Below are positions 52,981 through 62,100 of a stretch of 64,000 nucleotides of DNA, piece by piece. Origin of the DNA: Chromatiaceae bacterium (GTDB lineage Bacteria; Pseudomonadota; Gammaproteobacteria; Chromatiales; Chromatiaceae). The translations under genes and the position numbers were made by a program. Under the pieces are notes generated by a model. The model did no database searches and was not told where the DNA came from. It was given only the letters and a program-made list of their open reading frames with translations. The stretch is from positions 1-64,000 of the forward strand of contig JACDZG010000028.1 in NCBI GenBank assembly GCA_013426805.1, read 5' to 3'. Position 1 is the stretch's first letter, and the number at the start of each line of letters is the position of its first letter.

Positions 52981-55900
52981 ATGCCAAAAACCAACGAGCG
53001 AGCCTTCGAGTCTTACGTCGAGCTGATGCTCCTCGACCGCGGCTGGCAGCCTGGCACGAACGCCGAGTGGGATGTCGAGCGCGCGCTGTTTCCCGCCCGC
53101 GTCTGCGCCTTCATTCAGGCGACTCAAGGGGAACTCTGGAAGGACATGCGTGACTTACACGCCGCCGGCCTGGAGGCGTTACTGATCGGCGCGCTCGTCA
53201 AGGAACTCGACCTCAAGGGCACCTTGCATGTGCTGCGGCATGGTTTCAAGTTCTACGGCAAGACCTTCCGGCTCGCGTACTTCAAGCCGGCCCATGGCCT
53301 GAACGACGCGGTACAGGCGCTCTACGCCCAGAATCAGCTCACGATCACCCGCCAGGTGCTTTGCCATCCGGGCAAGCACGACACGGTGGATGTCCTGTTC
53401 GCGGTCAATGGACTCCCGGTCGGGAGCTGCGAGCTGAAGAATCCCGGCACCGGCCGGAACTGGCGTCACGCCGTGCGCCAGTACCAGCAGGACCGCGATC
53501 CGCGCGCGCCCCTGTTCGCCTTCAAGACGCGCGCTCTGGTGCACTTCGCCGCCGACCCGGACGAGGTACACATGACAACGCGGCTGCGCGGCGCACACAC
53601 CCACTTTTTGCCCTTTAATCGCGGCAGCCATCCAGGCGAGGTGCAGTGCGGCGCCGGCAATCCGCAGCATCCGTCGGGCTACCGTACAGGTTACTTCTGG
53701 GAGGACGTGCTGAGCCGCGACAGCGTCCTCGACATCCTCGGGCACTTCATGTTCGTGGAGAAGAAGGAAGAGAAGGTCGACGACAGTCCTTCATCCGGAC
53801 GGCGTAGCGGTCAGCGGCGCATCACGAAGGAGGCGGTGATCTTCCCGCGCTATCACCAACTCGACACCGTGCGAAAAGTCATCGACGCGGCACGCAGCGA
53901 AGGGGCGGGCTGTCATTATCTGATTGCGCATTCGGCGGGCAGCGGGAAGACCAACAGCATCTCGTGGCTGTCGCATCGCCTCGCCAGTCTGCACGACAGC
54001 GCGGACCGCAAGGTGTTCGACTGTGTGGTGGTCATCACCGATCGGCGCGTGCTCGACAAGCAGCTTCAGGATGCGATTTACCAGATCGAGCATGCCCAGG
54101 GCGTGGTCAAGGCCATCGACCAGGACAGCAAGCAACTCGCGGCGGCGTTGATCGACGGGACCAAGATCGTGATCACCACGTTGCAGAAGTTTCCCTTCGT
54201 TCTGCGCGGGCTGCTACGCATGGCCGGCGCCCAGACGCAGGAGCAGGCAAGCGCGCAGGAACAAGCGCAAGCGGCGGCCTGGGAGAGCGAGATCGCAAAA
54301 CGCCGTTACGCCGTCATCGTCGACGAGGCCCATTCCAGCCAGACCGGCGAGACGGCGCGGGAGCTCAAGGCCATCCTTGGCGCCGGCGCCGCCGCGGACG
54401 TGGAAGGCGAGACCGACTGGGAGGATCGTCTCAACCAGGTCATGGCCTCGCGCGGCCGACAGCCGAACCTGAGCTTCTTTGCCTTCACGGCCACCCTCAA
54501 AGGTAAAACACTGGAACTGTTCGGGCGACCAGGAAGCGGCGGAACACCGGAGGCATTTCATCTCTACAGCATGCGGCAAGCGATCGAGGAAGGCTTCATC
54601 CTCGATGTGCTCACCCACTATACGACCTACGCCACCTACTACCGCTTGCTGAAGGCCGCCGAGGACGATCCGAATCTGCCAAAGAAGAAGGCGGCGCGGG
54701 CGCTGGCAAAGTTCATGAGCCTGCACCCGCATAACATCGAGCAGAAAACCGAGGTCATCGTCGAGCACTTCCGCCGCAGCGTGATGCACCGGCTCGGCGG
54801 ACGTGGCAAGGCCATGGTGGTGACCAGCTCGCGTCTGCATGCGGTGCGTTACAAGCTGGCCTTCGAGCGCTACCTCGCCGAGCACGGCTATCCGGATATC
54901 CGTCCGCTGGTCGCCTTCAGCGGCAAAGTGATGGACCCGCAGACCGGTATCGAATACACCGAGCCCGGCATGAACACCGATAGCATAACGGGCAAACCCA
55001 TCAGTGAAGCCGCTTTGCCCGCGCGCTTTGAGACGCCCGATTACCAGGTGCTGCTGGTCGCCAACAAGTATCAGACCGGTTTCGACCAGCCCCTGCTATG
55101 CGCCATGTACGTGGACAAGCGGCTCGATGGCGTGCAGGCCGTGCAGACACTCTCGCGTCTGAACCGCATGATCCCCGGCAAGGACGCACCTTTCGTGCTC
55201 GACTTCATCAACGACGCCGCGAACATCTACCGCGCATTCAAGCCCTACTACGACAAGACCGAGCTTGCGGCAGCGTCGGACCCGGCCATGATGGACGCGT
55301 TGAAGCATGCACTCGATCAGGCGCAGGTCTATTACTGGAGCGAGGTCGAGGCGTTCGCCCAGATATTCTACAAACCGATCCAGCGGCAGGTTGCCGCCGA
55401 CCATGCGCACATGCAGCGCCACCTGCAACCCGCGGTTGACCGCTTCAAGGTGGTCACCGACCAGGCCAAACGCGAGGCGTTTCGAGAGACGCTTGCAGGC
55501 TTTATACGGGTCTATGCCTTTCTGAGTCAGATCGTGCCCTACGCCGATTCGGACCTGGAGATGCTCTACAGCTACGGACGGCTTCTGCTGCCCCACCTGC
55601 CGCTCGATCGTGACATGACGATCCTCAAAGTGGGTGATGAGGTGGCGCTGCAGTATTACCGACTGGAACGGGTATTCTCCGGTACGATCGATATCAAGGA
55701 TGGCGACCCGCAGTATGTCAAGAGCCCGAGCGACGTGGGCACCGGCAAGGCTCAAGACGAGAAGGCACCGCTCTCTGAGATCATCGACGTACTCAACGAA
55801 CGCTTCGGCACCCAGTTCAGTGAAGAAGACCGGCTGTTCTTTGCACAGATCAAGGAGAAGGCGTGCAAGAGCGAGAAAGTCATTCAGACAGCACTGGCCA

Positions 55901-56109
55901 ATCCGCTCGACAAATTCGAACTCGGCGTGCGCAAGCTGATCGAGGGCTTGATGATCGAACGTATGGCCGAGAACGACAGGATCGTGACACGCTACATGGC
56001 GGATCAGGAGTTCCAAGGTTCCGCGTTTCCCATTCTTGCACGCGAGATTTTCGAGGCCGTGCGCGGTCAGCCAGTGGCTCAGGAACACAGCGTCGAGAAA
56101 CAGCCTTAA
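52981..56109 (+). CDS. hsdR: Type I restriction endonuclease HsdR
   Basis: The protein is 1042 residues, normal for HsdR. The PD-(D/E)xK nuclease is at Asp136 and ELKNP (151-155). The SF2 translocase follows: Walker A AHSAGSGKTNS (about 317-326), DEAH at 448-451 (VIVDEAHSSQTGE) and motif VI region NKYQTGFDQPLL, then a C-terminal helical domain that docks onto HsdM. It cleaves DNA far from unmethylated sites after ATP-driven translocation. ATG 52981 gives MPKTNERAFESYVEL, the family start. The protein looks intact, in contrast to the shortened HsdM. Confidence 0.93.
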   Translation: MPKTNERAFESYVELMLLDRGWQPGTNAEWDVERALFPARVCAFIQATQGELWKDMRDLHAAGLEALLIGALVKELDLKGTLHVLRHGFKFYGKTFRLAYFKPAHGLNDAVQALYAQNQLTITRQVLCHPGKHDTVDVLFAVNGLPVGSCELKNPGTGRNWRHAVRQYQQDRDPRAPLFAFKTRALVHFAADPDEVHMTTRLRGAHTHFLPFNRGSHPGEVQCGAGNPQHPSGYRTGYFWEDVLSRDSVLDILGHFMFVEKKEEKVDDSPSSGRRSGQRRITKEAVIFPRYHQLDTVRKVIDAARSEGAGCHYLIAHSAGSGKTNSISWLSHRLASLHDSADRKVFDCVVVITDRRVLDKQLQDAIYQIEHAQGVVKAIDQDSKQLAAALIDGTKIVITTLQKFPFVLRGLLRMAGAQTQEQASAQEQAQAAAWESEIAKRRYAVIVDEAHSSQTGETARELKAILGAGAAADVEGETDWEDRLNQVMASRGRQPNLSFFAFTATLKGKTLELFGRPGSGGTPEAFHLYSMRQAIEEGFILDVLTHYTTYATYYRLLKAAEDDPNLPKKKAARALAKFMSLHPHNIEQKTEVIVEHFRRSVMHRLGGRGKAMVVTSSRLHAVRYKLAFERYLAEHGYPDIRPLVAFSGKVMDPQTGIEYTEPGMNTDSITGKPISEAALPARFETPDYQVLLVANKYQTGFDQPLLCAMYVDKRLDGVQAVQTLSRLNRMIPGKDAPFVLDFINDAANIYRAFKPYYDKTELAAASDPAMMDALKHALDQAQVYYWSEVEAFAQIFYKPIQRQVAADHAHMQRHLQPAVDRFKVVTDQAKREAFRETLAGFIRVYAFLSQIVPYADSDLEMLYSYGRLLLPHLPLDRDMTILKVGDEVALQYYRLERVFSGTIDIKDGDPQYVKSPSDVGTGKAQDEKAPLSEIIDVLNERFGTQFSEEDRLFFAQIKEKACKSEKVIQTALANPLDKFELGVRKLIEGLMIERMAENDRIVTRYMADQEFQGSAFPILAREIFEAVRGQPVAQEHSVEKQP

Positions 56110-56112
56110 CCC

Positions 56113-56130
56113 CCCGGTTGCACAGCCGGG
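56113..56130 (+). terminator. Possible hairpin after hsdR
   Basis: CCCGGTTGCACAGCCGGG can form a 7-base stem (one G-T pair) with a 4-base loop three bases after the hsdR stop. There is no T-run, so rho-independent action is doubtful. Confidence 0.3.
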
Positions 56131-56178
56131 AGCGTAGACTACTGTTCCCCCTTCGGGGTCCACGTTCGTCTTGAGATC

Positions 56179-59100
56179 ATGGCTATGCGCGAAATCCGGT
56201 TCGGGTGGCTGTCAGGGTTCACCGGCAAGAACACCGCCCGGCCGGTCGGCGACGAGCCGCCGTTGCGCGCGGAGCTGTTCAGCGCGGTCCAGATGGAACA
56301 GCACGGCAAGGCCCTGGCCGCCGCGCATGTGCTGACTCCGGAGCACGCGTCGGACCGGCTGCTGGTGCGGCTGACCGCGAATGAGCGCACCCTGATCGAC
56401 TGCTGCGCCCTGCTGATGCAGGCGGCGACCGCGACACGGCGGATCGCGCCGGCCGGGGAGTGGCTGCTCGATAATTTCTATCTGATCGAAGAACAGATTC
56501 GCACCGCGAAACGGCATCTGCCCAAGGGTTACAGTCGGGAGCTGCCGCGGCTGCGCGCCGGCCCCTCGGCCGGCTTGCCGCGGGTCTATGACATCGCGCT
56601 CGAGATCATCGCGCACGGCGACGGCCGGGTGGACCCGGAGAATCTCAGCCGCTTCGTCGCCGCCTACCAGGAGGTGACCACGCTCAAACTGGGCGAGTTG
56701 TGGGCCATCCCGATCATGCTGCGGCTCGCCTTGATCGAGAATCTGCGCCGGGTCGCGGTCCGGGTCAGCGCCGGGCGGGCCGACCAGGATTTGGCCGACG
56801 GCTGGGCCGATCAATTGACGGCGATGGCCGAGACCGATCCGAAGAATCTGATCCTGGTGATCGCCGACATGGCGCGGTCGAACCCGCCGATGTCGAGTGC
56901 TTTCGTGGCCGAATTGGCGCGCCGACTGCAGGGTCAGGGCGCCGCACTGGCTTTGCCGTTGACCTGGATCGAGCAGCATCTGGCCGACGCGAATCTCACG
57001 ATTGAGCAACTGGTGCAGACCGAGAATCAGCAGCAGGCCGCCGCTCAGGTCTCGATCGGCAACAGCATCGGCAGTCTGCGGTTCCTGGGGGCGATGGACT
57101 GGCGCGAGTTCGTGGAGACCATGAGCCTGGTCGAACGCACCCTGCGCGAGGATCCGGCAGCGCTCTACGCCAGAATGGATTTCGCCACGCGCGATCGTTA
57201 CCGCCACGTGGTGGAACGCATCGCCAAGCGGGGCCGGCGCGCGGAGTCCGAGGTGGCGCGGGCCGCCATCGACCTGGCCGGCGCAGGCGCGGGCCGGGCG
57301 GACGACACCGAGCGCACCGGGCATGTGGGTTTTTATCTGATCGATAACGGATTGCCGCTGCTGGAACGGCGGGTGCGGGCACGCCTGGGCCTGGTGGACA
57401 GGCTGCAGCGGCGGGGCCGCCGGATTCCGCTCATCCTTTATCTGGGCGGGATCACGCTGATCGCGGTGCTCTTCACGGCAAACCTGCTGGCGTCGGCCGC
57501 GGCGGCGCCGGGTTGGTTGCTCGCCCTCCTGGGTGTGCTCGCCTTGCTCGGCACCAGTCAGTTGGCAGTGGCCCTGGTGAACTGGCTGGCGACCCTGCTG
57601 GCGACGCCTTATCCGCTGCCGCGGATCGACCTGGACACCGGCATCCCGCAGCAATTGCGCACCCTGGTGATCACGCCGACCATGCTCACCAGCGCGGCCG
57701 GCATCGACGCGCTGATCGAAGCGCTGGAGGTCCGGTTCCTGGCCAATCGGGACGACAGTCTGCACTTCGGCCTGCTGACCGATCTGCGTGACGCGCCGGT
57801 CGAGACCCTGCCGGAAGACCAGTCCCTGCTGGACTTGGCCGCCCGCGGGATCGCGGCACTGAATGAACGCTACCCGCGGGAGCAGGGCGACACCTTCTAT
57901 CTGTTCCACCGGTCGCGCCGCTGGAATGCGCAGGAGCAGGTCTGGATGGGTTACGAGCGCAAGCGCGGCAAGCTGGCCGACTTGAACGCCCTACTGCGCG
58001 GGGAGCTTGGTGATCAGGTCGCGGAGCGCTTCGCGCTGGTCGTCGGCGATACGCGACCGCTGCTGGGTCTGCGCTATGTGATCACCCTGGACACCGACAC
58101 CCAGCTCCCGCGTGATGCGGCGCGCGAACTGATCGGCGCCATGGCGCACCCGCTCAATCGTCCGCGCTACGACGCCGCCCGCGGCCGGGTCTGCGCCGGC
58201 TACGGCATCCTGCAGCCGCGCGTGGCCGTCAGTCTGCCCGGCGCTAACCGGTCGCGTTACGCGCGGCTGCACGGCAGCGATGCCGGCATCGACCCCTACA
58301 CGCACGCCATCTCCGATGTCTACCAGGACTGGTTCCAGGAAGGCTCGTTCATCGGCAAGGGCATTTATGACGTGGCGGCCTTCGAGCAAGCGCTCGGCGG
58401 GCGCTTTCCCGACAACCAGATCCTGAGCCATGACCTGCTGGAAGGCTGTTACGCCCGCTCGGGGCTGCTCTCCGATGTGCAGTTGTACGAGGATTATCCG
58501 GCCACGTATCACGCGGACGTGAGCCGACGGCACCGCTGGATCCGCGGGGACTGGCAAATTGCCGGGTGGTTGTTGCCCTGGGTACCGGATGCGGCCGGCG
58601 GGCGGCGCAAGAACGCGCTCTCGGCACTGTCGCGCTGGAAGCTGGCCGACAACCTGCGGCGCAGCCTGGTGCCCGCGGCCCTGACCCTGCTGTTCGTACT
58701 GGGCTGGCTGCTGGTGTCCGCACCCTGGTTCTGGACCCTGTCGGTGCTCGGCATCGTGCTGGTGCCGGCGCTGCTGACGGCGCTGCTCGGCGGACTGCGC
58801 AAACCGGGCGATGTACGCTGGGGCCAGCACCTCGCCGCCGAGGTCCGCGCGGCGGGCCGGCAGTTGATGCAGGCGGGATTCACCATCGCCTGCCTCCCCT
58901 ATGAGGCCTACTTCAGCCTGGATGCCGTGGTCCGCACCCTCTGGCGAATGGGCGTGAGCCGCGAACGCCTGCTCGAATGGACCGCCTCGGGCGATCAGAC
59001 CGCCGGACCGCACGGCCTCCGCGACTGCTACCGGCACATGGCCGCCGCCCCCACGCTGGCCCTGCTGACGGCACTGGCGGTCGCGGCGCTGCATCCGGCG

Positions 59101-62100
59101 GCCTTGAGCGCCGCGGCACCACTCCTGTTGCTGTGGCTGGCGGCGCCGGCACTGGCCTGGTGGCTCAGCCGCCCGCGCCTGCAGCGCCCGGCCCGCCTGA
59201 GCCTTGAGCAGACCCACTTCCTGCGCGCCAGCGCTCGCAAGACCTGGGCCTTCTTCGAGACCTTCGTTGGCGCGGAAGATCATTGGCTGCCGCCGGACAA
59301 CTATCAGGAGTACCCCGCGCCCGTGGTCGCGCATCGCACCTCGCCGACCAACCTGGGGCTGTCCTTGCTCGCCAATCTGGCCGCCTACGATTTTGGCTAT
59401 CTGCCGGCCGGCGCACTGCTGGAGCGCACCGCCCATGCACTGCGTACCATGGCGGGCCTGGAGCGCTACCGCGGCCACTTCTACAACTGGTACGACACCC
59501 AATCGCTGCGGCCGCTCGCCCCGCTCTATGTCTCCGCGGTGGACAGCGGCAACCTTGCCGGCCATCTGCTGACCTTGCAGCCGGGGCTGCTCGAACTGGT
59601 GGATGCACCGATCCTGAACGCCCGCTGGCCGGCGGGCCTCGACGACACCTTGCGAATTCTGACCGCCACGCTGGACGGCGCCCTGCCGGACGCGCTCGCG
59701 GACGTCCGGCGACAACTGGACGCCGCGTTGCGGACACCCCCGACCACACCGGCGGCGGTGCATCAGTGCCTGGACGCCTTGGCCGCCGGTGCCGCGGCCG
59801 GGGTTGCCGGTCTGCGCCCGAACGCCGATCGCGAAGCCAACTATTGGGCGCAGGCGCTGGCCCGGCAATGCCGCGCCACGCTGGATGAACTGCTGTTCCT
59901 CGCACCCTGGCTCGAACTGCCCGCCGGGTCCACCGATCCAACACCGATCGACACGATCCCGACCCTGCGCCAGTTAGCGCAACTGCCGGACACGACGCTG
60001 CCGCCGCTCCTGGCCGAGGCCGGCCGCCGCGCCCGTGAACGCATCAGTGCACTCGAGATCCTGGCGCTGCAAGCCGGCGAGCTGGCTCAGATGGATTACA
60101 ACTTCCTCTACGACGAGGCCCACCATCTGCTCGCGATCGGCTATCACGTCGGCGAGCGGCGGCTGGATACCAGTTACTACGATCTGCTGGCGTCGGAGGC
60201 GCGCCTGGCCAGTTTCGTGGCGATTGCCCAGGGCCAACTGCCCCAGGAAAACTGGTTTGCCCTGGGCCGCCTGCTGACCAGCGCGGCCGGCGAACCCACG
60301 CTCCTGTCATGGAGCGGTTCGATGTTCGAGTACCTGATGCCACTGCTGGTGATGCCGACCTACGACAACACCCTGCTCGACCAGACCTATCGGGCCGCGG
60401 TGGCCAGGCAGATCGCCTACGGCAAGGCGCGCGGTGTGCCCTGGGGCGTGTCCGAATCCGGCTACAACACGGTCGATCTCCAGTCCAATTACCAATACCG
60501 CGCCTTCGGCGTGCCCGGCCTGGGGCTCAAGCGCGGACTGGCCGAGGATTTGGTGATTGCGCCCTATGCCAGCGCCCTGGCCTTGATGGTGGCGCCCGAG
60601 GCCGCATGCGTGAATCTGCAGCGCCTCGCCGCCGCCGGCTTCACCGGCCGCTTCGGCTTCTACGAGGCCATCGACTACACCACCGCGCGCGTGCCCCACG
60701 GGCAGGCGAGCGCCCTGGTGCGCTCCTTCATGGTCCATCACCAGGGCATGAGCTTGCTGGCGCTCGCCTATCTGCTGCTCGACCGCCCGATGCAGCGGCG
60801 TTTCGCGTCGGCCCCCCTGTTCCAGGCGACCGCCCTGCTGCTGCAGGAGCGCATCCCCAAGACCCCGGCTTTCTATTCACACACCAGCGAGTCGGTCACC
60901 GACTTCCGCCCCGCCGGGACCGGTCAGGAGGCGCCGGTGCGCGTGTTCAGCAGCCCCAACACGCGCCTGCCGCAGGTGCAGTTGTTATCGAACGGCCGTT
61001 ACCACGTGATGATCACCAACGCCGGCGGCGGCTACAGCCGCTGGAAAGACCTGGCCGTCACCCGCTGGCGCGAGGACAGCACCCGCGACGCCGACGGCAG
61101 CTTCTGTTACCTCCGCGATCCGGCGACCAACGCCTGCTGGTCGACCACCTATCAGCCGACCCTTAAGCAGCCGGACTCCTTCGAGACGATCTTTTCGGAG
61201 GGCCGGGCCGAGTTTCGCCGTCGCGACTATGAGCTCGATTCCTATACCGAGATCGTGGTCTCCCCCGAGGACGACATCGAACTGCGCCGGATGCGCCTGA
61301 CCAACCGCAGCCGCACCCGCCGGGTCATCGAGGTCACCAGCTACGCCGAGGTCGTGCTCGCCCCGGCGGCCGCGGACGCGCTGCATCCGGCCTTCAGCAA
61401 CCTCTTCGTGCAGACCGAGGTGCTCGATCCGCGGCCGGCCATCCTCTGCACCCGCCGGCCACGCTCACCGGAGGAGCGCACGCCTTGGATGTTTCACCTG
61501 ATGGCGGCGCGCGGGGCCGAGCACGGGACCGTCAGCTACGAGACGGATCGGCTGCGCTTCATCGGCCGCGGTCGCGGTCTGGCCGCACCGGCCGCCTTGA
61601 CCACGGACGGACCGCTCTCCGGGACCGCGGGTTCCGTGCTGGACCCGATCGTCGCCATCCGCTACTGCATTACGCTCGACCCGGACCAATCGGTCATGCT
61701 CGATCGGGTCACCGGCATCGGCGACACCCGCGCGGACGCCCTGGCGCTGGTCGAGAAATACCAGGATCAGCGGCTGGCGGACCGCTGCTTCGATCTCGCC
61801 TGGACGCACAGCCAGGTGGTTCTGCGACAACTCAATGCCAGCCCGGCCGACGCCCAACTCTATGGCCATCTGGCCGGGTCGATTCTTTATACGAATGCCT
61901 CGCTGCGCGCCGAGCCGAGTGTGCTGATCCAGAACCACCGCGGTCAATCCGGGTTGTGGAGCCACGCGGTGTCCGGCGATGTCCCGCTGGTGCTGTTGCA
62001 GATCGGCGACCCGGAGAACATCGCGCTGGTTCATCAACTGGTTCAGGCCCATGCCTGGTGGCGCTTGAAGGGATTGAGCGTGGATCTCGTGATCTGGAAC